Part shown: one piece after another, positions 46,552-58,100 of the stretch
Position numbering within the stretch: position 1 is the stretch's first letter
Layout: the number at the start of each line of letters is the position of its first letter
Assembly: GCA_002099365.1 (NCBI GenBank)
Contig: MSED01000009.1
Span: forward strand, 868,001 to 932,000
DNA length: 64,000 bases
Source of the DNA: Phialophora verrucosa
Taxonomy: Eukaryota; Ascomycota; Eurotiomycetes; Chaetothyriales; Herpotrichiellaceae
Direction of reading: 5' to 3'
The notes under the pieces: model-generated
What the model was told of the DNA's origin: nothing
Databases searched by the model: none
The model's input: the letters and a program-made list of their open reading frames with translations, nothing else
Translations under genes and position numbers: made by a program

Positions 46552-49463
46552 TCACTTGAGGGAGTTGTCCCGCAGCTGTTGCTCCAGCTCTTCCTTCCCC
46601 TCGCTGTTTTCGCTGCTCGCGTCTCCGTCGACCAATTGCCCAAGCAGAGCCTCCATCCTCTCCATCGCACCCTCAATCTTGTGCAATCGAGTCAAAGCCT
46701 CCAGAATGCGCACGTCGCGATCACCATCACTGTTCAGGTCAATGAGCGAATCCATCCGTTCGCCCTTCTTCGGCTTGCGGTATCCCGGCGGAGCGTCCCT
46801 CTCGTCTTCAGCCTCATCAGAATCTCGAAATTCAGCATTCAGCTTCCGATCAGTCCGTGAATCCTGTTTCGGTGTGTTTTCAACCCTGGAGTCCCGTCTC
46901 CGCTTCTTTTTGGCCCTAGGATTGACCGATAGTCTTCGATCGGCGTTGCTGGCCTGACTGGCTCGCCGTTCTTCCGACAAGTGTGCAAACTGATCCTTTA
47001 ACTTGGTGTTGGAGAGGATGCCCATGTCATCGCTGTGGTTTAGGTCGTCTTCCTCAGCAATCTTGTCCAAGACCGACTGAGGAGGATCGATATCAAAGAC
47101 CGCATGGATGTCTCCATGCACGCTAAATCTTGAAATTGCCCAGTACTGTGCCGGGGTGGACTTCGGACCATTCGCATTCTTCCAGTCAATCTTCTTGTTT
47201 CTACCCCATTTGTGCCTGTCCGACATCCATAGAGTTCTTCGTTCATACCACGCGACGAGCAGCAACGTAGGTAAGTTGATGATCCGGACAGCCGTCACAT
47301 TGACTTTGTGGAACATTCTGTCCGAAAGAACCCACTTCAGCGGAAGCAAGAACAACAAAGCCAGGATGTTGAATGGCGGCATGTAAGCAAAGATCGCATC
47401 AGACTTGACTCCTTCGAAGGTGAGGACCGCCCTTCGGAACTGGATCTCCTGGACGGCATTGCCTACGATACCGCTGAATGTGTTGGTCAACATCGAAACA
47501 AGCACGGTCAAGAACAGTGTGTTGCCGAGGAAAGCGAACAGTACCATCAAGACAGGTCCGAGAAGCCAATGGAAGTCCGTCGACTGTCCGATGCCTGTCC
47601 CGTCAAGTCCAAACCAGATCCAGATCATCCATTTCCCAATCGTCCCAGCCTCATGAGCGCCTGCATGCAACCACTTCAGACTCAGTAGGAACCCTGCAAA
47701 GCACCACACCGCCAACGCTGTCAAGGTCAAGAAATCCGACATCATTGCTCTCAGAGAGAGGAACAGCATATTTTCTGACATGACATTGAACGCCAAACGA
47801 GGTATCAGCACCGGTGCTGCACAACTGAGAACATCCAAGGCTGTCCGAGCAACAGTGATGGACTTCTCGTCGTCCGAGATCGAGAAAGAATGGAGGCGGA
47901 GCCCCAAGTAAATCAAGAACAATGTCGAAAACATGACGTCCAAGAATGACCAGAGATTTTGGGTATACACGCCCCAGCCGTGTTCCAGAATCGAGGCCAA
48001 TTGGTCAAGCACCTGTAACCCTGTCAGCTACCACGGTACTCTCACTAGATGTTTGTCTTACCCATCCTACACCATACACATCAAACACCGATTCCACCAC
48101 CTCGAACTTCGTCGTCATGCGATTCTCCCTCTCGGCCATGACAGCGATATACAAGCCCAACAACACGATAAACTGCAGAGCCTCGACCAAATTCCGTGTC
48201 CTTGGCACCACCAGCCGGTATTGGTTCAACAGTGGCGCCCTCCTCGGATCATACAGCGAAATCGGTCGTTTCTTCCAATGATCCGGGATGATATCGATGA
48301 AACTTGACGGCGTATACACGATTTTACCGCGATAAATCGCATCCACGACTTTCTGGCAAGCACTGCTCGCCAGGAAGGATTTGCTGGCACTCACAATCGC
48401 GACCTCCAAGGCTGTCAGTTTTCTCTCGACTTTCCCGGATTGAGAACGATGCTGAGCCGCCCAGTAGTGCATCGCATGTTTACTCTGATCTATGACTTCG
48501 TCAGGGGCGCCTTGAAACGGCTCAAAGCCTGCGACGAGGATGTTGGCGAGTTTGAGCAGGCCGCGTGGGCCGGGGTTGTGTTCGTTGTAGCGACGGAGGA
48601 TCTTCTCCGCAACCAGTTCGCATAGCAGAGCGCGAGTGAGGTTTACAGTCTGGTGGTGTGTAGCGAAGGACTGTTCACGGATAAACTGCATGCGATTTAC
48701 GAGCAGGCAATACACTGTGGATGGTTAGCTTGAATCAGGGTGAGCCGGACTGGCAAAACAGACCGATAGACAGATCCTGCATCTCGTAAAGCGAGTCGAC
48801 CAGCGGACGCACGACCGAGATGTTCATGCGCGGTGCTTTCAGCTGTTCGAGAGAGTATGGGTCATCTGCAAACCGCGGCATCAGGTAGATTAGCCACCGA
48901 CCGTCCCTGCACCGTTCCTGTCGGCTTCAAATGTAAACTCACCAATACTCGTGATGATATCCCGTCGTATCCTGTCCCCATTCGAATTCGAGCGTCAGCA
49001 CGCGGCCACCAAGCTCGCAATCCTCCCTCCAACTCTCAAGCCTATACCATTCATCGACTCCGCTCTGCCTCTCGTCCGAACTCCGCGCGTCCTGCCTCTT
49101 CCCTCCCCACCTTCAATGCCCTCAACAGAGAAAGGAGACTCACACTCACCTATGGATATTCTCATAAACACTGCACTTCCCGTTCCCGAACGGGTCGGCA
49201 CTTTCAGGCGGCTTCCCACCACATGCTGCCTGATCGTAGCTCGTCCACGTACAGTGCGGTGGGTAGAGACCGTCGCTGTCGGCAAAATCTTCCTCGTCAT
49301 GCTGCGCGGCGAGCAGGGCGTCCGTCTCGGTCCGTTGGCGCTGGAGCCGGAAATGCGGCGACGAAGACAGTTTGTTCCGCGACGTGGTGCGAGAGATTGG
49401 GCCGGACGAGGACCCTCCTCCCCCTTGTGCCTTTGCTGCTGGGGATGCTTTGGGCGGGACCAT
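46552..49463 (-). CDS. YVC1: TRP-family vacuolar cation channel
   Basis: Exons 49463-49150, 48971-48943, 48865-48764, 48714-48062 and 48012-46552; 852 residues. Introns are 178, 77, 49 and 49 nt; exon 2 is only 29 nt. The cytoplasmic N-terminus contains VVRPLVDSLYEMQDLSI and VYCLLVNRMQFIRE, typical of fungal Yvc1. Transmembrane segments run from about residue 310 (ALQFIVLLGLYIAVMA) to the pore region near 520 (WIWFGLDGTGIGQS, then FHWLLGPVLMVLFAFLGNTLFLTVLVSML). The C-terminus has a basic run (KKKRRRDSR), acidic clusters and a short coiled coil. Yvc1/TRPY1 releases Ca2+ from the vacuole after osmotic upshift or cytosolic Ca2+ rise. All core parts are present. Confidence 0.93.
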
Positions 49464-50029
49464 CCTCCTGCTGGAGGTTATGCTTGGCGCGGCTTGGGCC
49501 TGGGGCCCCTGCCTGTGTTGGACAGTACTAGGTTCAGATTCGGATCACCCCTTAAATTATACTCTTACTCGGACCGCCGGCTTTGTCGATCTCGGGCTTG
49601 TGTGGGTGTTTCGATTCTGCCCGGTTGAGTTCGGGGATGGATCTTCAAGAACCATGAGCAGCGCGTACGAGCACAGGAGCGCTCTGATTAGAGATAATGG
49701 AGATAGTGATTCAGAAGCATGGAGCATGGGGGTCTGATATCGGGGTGACGACGTTGTGACCAATCGGGAAACTGGTGACGTTAAGGTTATCGCGACAGGG
49801 AAAAAGGAAAGCTTCACCAAAGTCAGAGAAGCGGGGGAATTCACCAGTGAGCTCGCGGTGCATAGCCGTCCAATTATACTGGTGTATGACGGCTCCCTAG
49901 ACATTTGTAATGGAATGAGATTAATTACTCTGCGCATGTACTCATCAATCGTAGAAAGCCGCCCGTATATACATAATTGCCAGGCTGCGATTCCTTTCCT
50001 CCCTTCACTATTAATCAACCCATGTCATG
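49464..50029. other. Intergenic region, YVC1 promoter side
   Basis: 566 bases upstream of YVC1 and downstream of the Thr-rich GPI protein gene. The part nearest YVC1 is GC-rich. Short open frames only. Confidence 0.35.
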
Positions 50030-50655
50030 TTATAACAGGACCATGATCGTCGCGGTCACCGCCAGCAAGATGCCCATCGACCAGAAGGTGGACCAAATGC
50101 CCTCCTGCACGGGCGCTGCTGCTTGATTACTGACTTGATACACGACACTCGGCGTCTGGGTCTGTGCAGCAACCTCCGAATTGACCATCACGATGACCAG
50201 TCCGTTGCTCGTGGTCGTCTGCAATATTTGAGCTCCCGGTGTCGTGGTCGTGTAGGAAGTCACTGTTGTTGTCCCCACCCAGCCGCCTGGCTGGTACGTC
50301 GTGGGCGGATAGTAGCAATCGTTCTGGCACTGGTCGCAGCATTCCCAATAGACGACCGTTGAAGTCACGGGGCAGGGGAGGTAAGATGTGACGGTGACGA
50401 TGACGTTCTGCTGCGTGTACCAGGTCGTGTAGGTTGATGTGGGGGTCCAGGTCGACCAATATGAGGTCGTCGTCGGCGTCCACCACTGTGTGGTAGTCGG
50501 CGATGGCGTCCAGTATCCCGAGTCGCTGCGCGATTGTCAGATCTGGAAGCTTTGGACGACTCGGTTTTGTACGAGATGTTGGTATACGGTACTTACTATC
50601 CGGCCAAGGCTTGCCCCAGGAGAAGGCTGAGAAGGACGATTGTAGGCCAGTCCAT
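50030..50655 (-). CDS. Small secreted Thr-rich GPI-anchored protein
   Basis: Exons 50655-50597 and 50525-50030 join over a 71-nt intron in phase 2, rebuilding a Tyr codon; 184 residues. A signal peptide (MDWPTIVLLSLLLGQALA) is followed by a Thr/Trp/Tyr-rich region (YWTPSPTTTQWWTPTTT, VIVTVTSYLPCPVTSTVVYWE), then a short Cys cluster (CCDQCQNDC) and a Thr-rich stretch. The C-terminus is hydrophobic (GILLAVTATIMVLL), consistent with GPI addition. It should be a small wall or membrane surface protein. No enzymatic domain is visible; the repeated TVTS/TTT pattern suggests heavy O-mannosylation. Confidence 0.75.
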
Positions 50656-51768
50656 GATGATCGCCCGCCCAGGTGGCGGCGACAGCAAATCAGGAACAGT
50701 AAGTGGTAGGGGATGGAGAAGAGGCAGAAATCACCATGTGATAAAAGGACATCATATAGTATCAGAAGCTCCTACATTGCTATGGTTGGAAACACGAGCT
50801 GGCGCCCCATGGTTTACGTAGTCGACAAGCCAAAGTGGACACCTTCAGAGCTTCTCAAGCTCGACAGGAGCTCCTTGCAGCTCGCTTCTATCTGTCGCAA
50901 GCTGTATCTAGTAACAAAAAGGCTTGACCCCGCAACGAAGCCGCGGTCGCAAAAGACACCCGGCAAGAGTCGTTCGTCGGACGGTGGTGTGCGGGACCAA
51001 ATGTCTTACTCCTATCGGCACGATTGTTGCTGAAGAGGGTGGTTGAGATCATTCGTGGACAAGGGAAAGGTTGGTTCGTGTACAATTTCTTGTTTTTCTG
51101 TCGGTCCAATGAGCAGCGCGCATTTCAGCACCTCTGAGCAAGGAAAGCTGCGGAAATGCCTTGCATGGAGCCCGGACTTGCAGCAGCTGAAAGCCCGCAG
51201 TCTTAAGAAGCTGCATTGTGATGTCAACACAGACCTGGATGGGGAAGTCGAGTTTGAGCTCAACGAAAACGTGGCAATGATCGTGACATTGGCTGATTTG
51301 TATTTTGCCGGAGCTTTATCGAGCGTCCCCCACCAACTCAAGTTTGTGGAAATACTTTATTGTCCTTCTCGACAATATCGCATAGATTGCAAACACGGGT
51401 TCCATGATGCACACACCGCATGAGAATGTTAACGGTGTTGACTTTGGCTGGTGCTCAGGCGACAGCCAGGTCATCGTCTTAGCGACTTTCTCCAGGCCTG
51501 GGAGCATAACGTCTTGTCTTGCCGTGTCTGTCTCTTATGTTAAACTAGATACTGTTGAGGAAGACGAGATTGGATGCACAAGGGAAAGTAAAGTGTGAGC
51601 AGGATTCGGTCGATGAGTGTGTTATTGCGTTCCGCTTGGGCATACTTTTTGAAAGTTAAGGTACAGCATTCATGGCGCAGGGCATCGAGCCATCAATTAA
51701 TTCTCATGCACGGTGTATCATGTTCTCGTGTCGACTAACAGCAGGTGTGGACAAAGAGCAAGGCATTT
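50656..51768. other. Intergenic region with one unexplained open frame
   Basis: 1.1 kb between the Thr-rich GPI gene and the SGT2 3' end. A plus-strand frame at 51109-51423 is listed separately; otherwise nothing is seen. Confidence 0.3.
51109..51423 (+). CDS. Unrecognised short open frame (104 codons)
   Basis: From the ATG at 51109 the frame encodes a 104-residue product containing LQQLKARSLKKLHCDVNTD and EVEFELNENVAMIVTLADLY. The composition is protein-like but no family is recognised, and an overlapping antisense frame exists. Possibly a lineage-specific gene, an exon of a longer gene, or chance. Confidence 0.2.
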   Translation: MSSAHFSTSEQGKLRKCLAWSPDLQQLKARSLKKLHCDVNTDLDGEVEFELNENVAMIVTLADLYFAGALSSVPHQLKFVEILYCPSRQYRIDCKHGFHDAHTA

Positions 51769-52951
51769 CTATCGTTGGCCGCCTCTTCCTGCGCCGGGAC
51801 CTGGACCGGGATTGGCACCTGCGCCAGCACCTCCACCCATAAATTGTTGTGCGCTGTTGAACGTCAGTGTCGCGCAAGAAATTGGGCATATAAGACTCAC
51901 AGGTTTGCAATGTTGGGATCCTGCATCATCTGTTGGATTTGGCTCATATCTGGCATGCCGCCCCCACCACCTTCTCTCCGGTTGTTCATCATGTTTTGGA
52001 TGGTAGGGTTGTTCATCAGTCCGCTTAGCGCATCGGGGTTGCGCATGAGGTTCTGTGCCATGGACGCAAACATAGGATTGCTCATGATGCTTGACAGATC
52101 AGGCATACCTCCTCCACCTCGACCGCCGCCGAACATACCGGCAAGACTGGACAGGTCTGGCATGCCCCCAGCACCACCACGAGTATCGCCAGGAGCGTCG
52201 TCCGCGTCGTCTACGGGGAGCTTTTCCTCCTCTGCTTCCATCCTAGCCAATTCTTTCTTTGCGGTTTCCAGCCCTTTCCGCATCGCTTCGCTTCCTCCAC
52301 TACCTTCGAAATTAATGCCTTGTTGGTATGCATCGACACTTCCTTTCGCGTCGCCCATTGCAAACCTAGCCAGACCCAGTCTTGACCATGCTTTTGTGTA
52401 TTTTGGATCAGCGGCTACCGCCAACTCTGCATCCTTGACGGCTGAAGCGTGGTCGCCACTTGCGGAATATGCAGCCGCACGGTTGGATAGGTAGATGGGA
52501 TTGGTAGGAGCATAAGAAATCGCCTGGGTATATTTCTCGATGGCGGTCTTGTAGTCCTTCTGTTGCATGGCGGCATTGCCCGCGCTCTTGAGCTTCTCAG
52601 CCTCTGGGTTTATGGTCTTGGTATCTGCAGACTGTGATGCAGGAGGGGCTGGAGCATCTGCGGACGAGCCAGTTCCTTTCAGTTTCTCGTAGACGGAGAA
52701 TATGTTAAGCAGAGATTGAGACCCAACGGCGTCCGCTACCGCTGCCTTGTCAGAGGGGTCAACCTTGAAGGCTTCTGCAATACAATTGCTGGCAATCTCG
52801 ATGTTGTCTGCGTCGTCTGCACCGAGAGTGCCATCTTTCAAGGACGTCGACAGGAAGTCTATGATCGAGAGCGCTAGGCGCTTCTTCGAGTCGGACAGAG
52901 ACTAGACAGTGTTAGCATCTTCTGTGGAGGTTTATCGCGATAGCCTACCAT
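51769..52951 (-). CDS. SGT2: Small glutamine-rich TPR co-chaperone Sgt2; first coding exon is the ATG alone
   Basis: Exons 52951-52949 (ATG only), 52901-51901 and 51853-51769; 362 residues; introns 47 and 47 nt. Intron 1 (GTAGGC...GCTAACACTGTCTAG) has a clear branch-site word. The N-terminal dimerisation domain has SDSKKRLALSIIDFLSTSL and IEIASNCIAEAF, followed by a Ser/Ala/Pro linker. Three TPR repeats start at AEKLKSAGNAAMQQKDYKTAIEKYTQAI, with SNRAAAYSASGDHASAVKDA and SRLGLARFAMGDAKGS. The C-terminus is Met/Gly/Asn/Gln-rich with NPMFASMAQNLMRNPDAL and related segments that bind hydrophobic clients. Sgt2 hands tail-anchored proteins to Get4/5-Get3 and binds Hsp70/Hsp104. It ends in a Gly/Ala/Pro repeat and GGQR. 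Confidence 0.94.
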
Positions 52952-53919
52952 GTTGAGGAGGGTGAATATGCGCAGAGAAATCAACAAAGGGTGGCTGCCA
53001 GCGAGTTCTCGGAATTGACAACAGACTCGATGGTTGAGAATCAGGCCCCCACCAAGTTGTATACACTTGTGCGCCACCGTAGATCCTCATGTTTCCATCA
53101 CTTTCACTTCACCACTTCTGTGTACTTGGCACGACTTTGTTTCTCGGATTTGTCACTTGCTACCAGACATTCTGGTCTGATCCCTAGGTCTCGATCCAAA
53201 CGGACTGGGCTCGCCGGGGGAAGCCTGCTCTAGAAACAAGTGAACTACCACCAGCGCGAGGGGTTGTTGTCTTTCACGAAGATTCCCATAGCAGCCGACC
53301 ATTACAGTCACGGAATTGGTTTCATGCTCCTTTCCGACATCCTCAGCAATCACAGACCTTAAAGGCCTGGATGCGGCCCCCGGAGCTTCAGAAGTCCCTC
53401 CCAGAGTGACTTTATATCGAATTCTTACAAATCGGGAGATTTTGAATAATACCCCGACGTGCTTACATTGGCTTACAGTCGTCCGAAGCAGGGCGGACAG
53501 AGCATTTCTCGAGCCAAGCTGGCGCCTAAAGGGCCCCTTTCGAGTACTACTCTACCCAAGAATGTTTTCCGCGCGCTTTGTCTACGCTATGATGTGGATT
53601 CACGTTATAGATCAAGACTTGGGCTAGGTCGCTGAATGCAGTATCCTTTGGAAGATCTGCCTCAGGAATGTGGAATGGACTTACTAAGAGTCTGCGGCTC
53701 GGGGGTGATTGAGAGACGGTGCTGAATAATACCACTTGGTATGGATTGCGCCGACAGAGGTGTAGGCACTCATATCAAAGTCTTCAGTCGGGATTTGCAT
53801 GATGTCCAAAGACAACAACTGCATTCTTCCTGATCGAACACAAGCATACACCTCCGACCCTCAGATCAACTTTCCGCCTTCGCCCTTTGATTTCAGCCAA
53901 ACTATCGCCAGCTTGTCAA
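52952..53919. promoter_or_regulatory. Divergent intergenic region, SGT2 / SDR
   Basis: 968 bases between the SGT2 start (leftward) and the SDR start (rightward). Both promoters must lie here. Short open frames only. Confidence 0.35.
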
Positions 53920-54852
53920 ATGGAGCTACCGACATACACCAAACAGTGGCATAACGACGTGTATCCAGACATCGACGCGTCTCGACCGGAGCTCTCCGTC
54001 AAAGGCAAACGAATTGTGGTCACTGGAGGTGGCGGAGGCATTGGATCAGCAACTGCCAAAGCGTTCGTTGTGGCTGGGGCAGCGGAGGTCGTGATACTGG
54101 GCCGCACAAAGCAGACTCTAGAAGCCACCAAATCCGACATCTTGAGCAAATATCCGAAGGCCAGCGTCATCCCCATCGTCACCGATATCGCGCAGCCTGA
54201 GACTGTGGCAGAGGCCTTCGCGACCATTGCTAACAGAGGTCCAATCGACATATTCATCAACAACGCAGCCTATCTGTCCATTGGCACGGTTGGTAGCTCA
54301 GACCCAATAGAATGGTTCAAGGTCTACGAGACCAACATCAAGGGATCCTTGCTCGTCCTTCAAGCCGCCTTGAAGAACATCAATACGAAAGACGGAATCA
54401 TCATCAACGTCACCTCCGCTGCCGGACACGTACCTTATGTGCCCGGCTATTCGGCCTATGCCTCCAGCAAGATCGCATCCGCCAAAGCCTTTGAATATCT
54501 GCAGCATGAAAATCCAAACTTGAAGGTCTTTAACCTTCAGCCTGGTATTATAGAGTCTACCACTATCGCCACCAAGGCTGCCAAGCATAGCGGACAATCA
54601 TTTCCGCAGCAGGACACAGGTAAATCGTCAAGCTTTCTCCTGTTCTTCAAAGCTCTTCGGCCAATCGCTGATTTATCTCATATAGTTGACTTACCGGCCA
54701 ACTTCATGGTCTGGCTGTGCTCGCCGGAAGCGGAGTTCTTGAAGGGACGCTTCGTTTGGGCAAATTGGGATGTGAAGGAGCTGCTACAGCAAAAACAAGC
54801 TCTCGAGGATGATCCAACTTTGTTGACCGTTGGGTTGCTGGGTTGGCCGTAG
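53920..54852 (+). CDS. Short-chain dehydrogenase/reductase
   Basis: Exons 53920-54619 and 54686-54852 join over a 66-nt intron in phase 1; 288 residues. TGGGGGIG is at residues 35-42, NNAA at 114-117 in place of the more usual NNAG, catalytic Ser166 (NVTSAAG), Tyr180 and Lys184 (YASSK). It should be an NAD(P)-dependent oxidoreductase. The intron is stop-free and a multiple of three, so an unspliced message would add 22 residues without breaking the frame; the spliced form DT-VDLPANFMVWL is closer to what related SDRs show. An in-frame ATG 11 codons upstream (53887) is possible but the MELPTYTKQWHND start is typical of fungal relatives. Substrate unknown. Confidence 0.85.
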   Translation: MELPTYTKQWHNDVYPDIDASRPELSVKGKRIVVTGGGGGIGSATAKAFVVAGAAEVVILGRTKQTLEATKSDILSKYPKASVIPIVTDIAQPETVAEAFATIANRGPIDIFINNAAYLSIGTVGSSDPIEWFKVYETNIKGSLLVLQAALKNINTKDGIIINVTSAAGHVPYVPGYSAYASSKIASAKAFEYLQHENPNLKVFNLQPGIIESTTIATKAAKHSGQSFPQQDTGKSSSFLLFFKALRPIADLSHIVDLPANFMVWLCSPEAEFLKGRFVWANWDVKELLQQKQALEDDPTLLTVGLLGWP

Positions 54853-55176
54853 TGATTCGCATAGCGTGGCAAGGGCGGTCCGGATAGTTGACGCGAGATA
54901 AATAAATGCGATCTCTTTGGTTCTACTTCATGACACTGAAGAGTGTGATTGGGTGACAGCCTTGCAACTCAGCCTTGTATTTCGTGATTGGTCGTTGTAA
55001 TTAGCGTGTTGTGAAGACGCAGCGTGCTGCTCGGGGTTTAGCGGCCTTAAACCAGTACGAGTACGCAGTAGTTGTCTCAATAATTTCAAGCGTCATTGAA
55101 CAAAACAAAACAACAATACCCCCCTTTCCACTCTAGCCCAAGAACAGCGGGCTGCGCAGCACCCCGCCCATGCAAG
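54853..55176. promoter_or_regulatory. Intergenic region SDR - NUP133
   Basis: 324 bases, SDR 3' flank and NUP133 promoter/leader. An upstream ATG at 55170 opens a 16-codon frame that overlaps the main start (stop at 55218-55220). Confidence 0.4.
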
Positions 55177-58100
55177 ATGTTCTCTGCGGATGCATCGCGA
55201 AGAGAATCACTGCGTCCTAAACGGACACGCCAGGCAGCCGGGCCAGATGACTCCATCAAGCTACCTCAGGCGAAGCGGAAACGATCAGCCCTCCGAAGAG
55301 ACACGTTCGAGCCCCTGACTGATGCGAGCCTCAACGAAGTGGCAGGACGTGAATTAGTCGAGGGGAAGAGCAACGGATACGCAGTCGCCTCTGCGCCCTC
55401 GAGAGAATTGACCCTGCGAAGCGCGAAGAAGCCAGAGAAGAGATCGGAAAGAGCAGCGAACACCAATGCCGGCTTGACACTTTCGAGCAACGACTTCTAC
55501 ACCGTCACCCAGCTGCCCGCACTACCTGATCAGATCAGAAATCAGCCCAACGTCCCTTATTCTTGCTTCATCTCCCCCGAGTATGGCTACGCGCTCGCGT
55601 TGACACACAAGGATGCCATCATCTGGCCTTACAACTCGAGCGCCTCTATCCCTTCCTCGCGGGATGTCATCACTTTCAGACTGCCATTTCCACAGGCATC
55701 TACCGGGGATCCTCTGCCACTTGGGGCTTTCACAGCAAAGGCCGCTAATGGCGAGCCCGGAATCGTGGCAGTGTCTGCAAAATCAGGGAAAATTGTGTAT
55801 TGGGAGACCTTGTCTAGTGCCTCTTCTGTGATACCGGGCCAGAGCTCGACTGTGCAGGGCTCGATCCCCGGTATGATGAGTAGCGAAGTTGTGGAAGAGC
55901 TAGTGAATGCTGAACCCGCCGGATTCATGCTCTCGCTGAGCCATGGTCGCGTGGCTCACCTAAAGATTCGTGATCAATTTGGCAGCCCTGGCATCGGCGT
56001 GCACTTTCTGCCCAAAGACACAAATGCGACAAATGGCTTCTTCGGAAGCATCAAAAATGTGTTTGGCGCAGATCGAAGAAAGGGGACACCGATCGTGAAG
56101 GCTGGCGGCTCTAAGAAAGGTCAACGCGATGTGGTCATTGCGACGGAAGATGGAGTTTTGGAGTTTTGGAGCACGAATCTTAATGTCCCAGATTCGTCTG
56201 GAAGGTCATTCAGCTTCAAAGAACTCACATTGGAGGCCCTAACACCCATCCTACCCGACCTGACGGACTTCAAGGTCCTTGATGTGGAGCTTTCAGCAGG
56301 GCCAAGCACGGCATTAAGTCGACGGGATAGTCATGGCATTCCCATGATGGCCCTAATTTCCACGTCCAAGGAAGGCGAGACCAAGTACTTTATCACCGAG
56401 ATGCTTATCGACCAGGAGGTGAGGATCAAGGTTGTGCACCCTGTCAGCTGCTATTCCTCGTCAACAAAATCACAGCTTTCTTGGCGGCCTCGGCTCTGCG
56501 TGTCCAGGACTCAGCCAGCGGCTTTCATCCTCTTCGAGACAGCCATCGTCCTGTTCTCGCTGGTCAAGATCCGAGAGTCACCCTCCTCCCAACTATTGAT
56601 GGAACGACAAGCGCTACCCGAACCATTCCAGGATTGTATTCGGTTTCGAGATGCCTCAACTTATAAAGTCCTTGGCTATGCACTTGAAATGTCAGAGAAG
56701 CAGTCGTCTGTCGTGTTTGGAGTGCAGGGCTTTGGAATCGTGAAAATGACTTCCCGCCTACGCGATGAAGAAGAGGTCGACGTTGACGAAGCAGATGAGC
56801 GGGATCGCGTGAGTGCAAAGAGCAAAATCGAGCAAGCGGTCTTTTTTGGCACCATCAAGCAAAACCCGCTGGATCTCAACAAGGCAGATCGGTCGTTCTC
56901 GCAGGAGGAGATTGAGGCAGCTGCTATGGAAATCACATCAGAAATCCTCTCGTCATCGTCCAAACACCTACCGAAGAGCGCACCTTCCATCGACATGCAG
57001 ATGCGATTACGTGCAAAAGCACTCGATGACTTGGCCGGGTATTTGATGAGCCACTATCGTTCCTCCATTTCTCGAAATATTCGATTTCAATTATTGCTTG
57101 AAGCGGAGAAGTTAGCAGCTGCTCAAGCGATCTGGAAGGTTCAAGAAGAAATCCAGCGAAAATATCCTCAAGCAGATCGGGAAATGCCGTACCTCGACTT
57201 TACCCTGAGGGCCTTACATGAAACCCGGCAGAAGTACCCAGACCCGGACAAGGGAGAAAAGGACCGAGTTAGACATTGGCTTGTGAACAGCGTTCAGAAC
57301 GTTGGTCACCTAATGTCCGAACTCGTCAGCTGCATTCCAGAGCTCGAGCCGATGGATGTTACAGACCCAAAGGTGGTGGCTGATTACCTGAAAGAAGCCG
57401 TGGATCTATGGACTGCATCATATTCTGCCGTTTTTAAGTTTCGCGAGGATAACGCGCCCTTGTATGGACTCGGGGACGAAGTCTTCAAGGACGGTGTGCT
57501 CGTTCAGGGCTTTCCAACTGACATCCCTCATCCGTGGTCGTCGAGCCCGGAGCCCTTGCGGTTCAGTCAGAGGTTGATTTATGATGTCTGCAAGTTCTTG
57601 AACGAGTGGTGGGAGTTCACTCATGGGAGAAGCAAGAAGAAAAAGATGCCGACGGACGATGAAGGAAAACCCTATGAAGCACCCAGCAAGGCTGGACTCC
57701 GGGAACTGGCCGCTCGTCTACCAAGCGAGGTGGATTTGTTTTCCCGTCTCGTGTTCGAAGAGTCAATCCAAGCGAAGAACAAACTCAAGGAACATGAGAA
57801 AGATCCTGATGCCTTGAAGGACGAAATCAAGAATATCGACCGCGAAGTGCAAGAGAGATTGGGCCAAGCGTTGCAAGCCATCTCAGCGTTCAACATGCGA
57901 GGGGCTATTCATCTTGGGGAAAAGCTGAAATACTACGCGGATCTGGTCACGATGCACCTCGAATATTACAAGAAACTGATCGCAGAGGCCGCAGTCGATC
58001 CATCACTGGCTGACAAGAATCAACGCGAATTGGAAGAGATGCGAGATCGGGCCGAGTCTTATTATGGCAGATTCGGTAAAGGCTGGGCCTTTGCTGCCTA

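Noticed and set aside
55096..55176. Upstream extension of NUP133 by 27 codons
   Set aside because: Begins at TTG, not ATG; the ATG at 55177 gives the typical Nup133 N-terminus.
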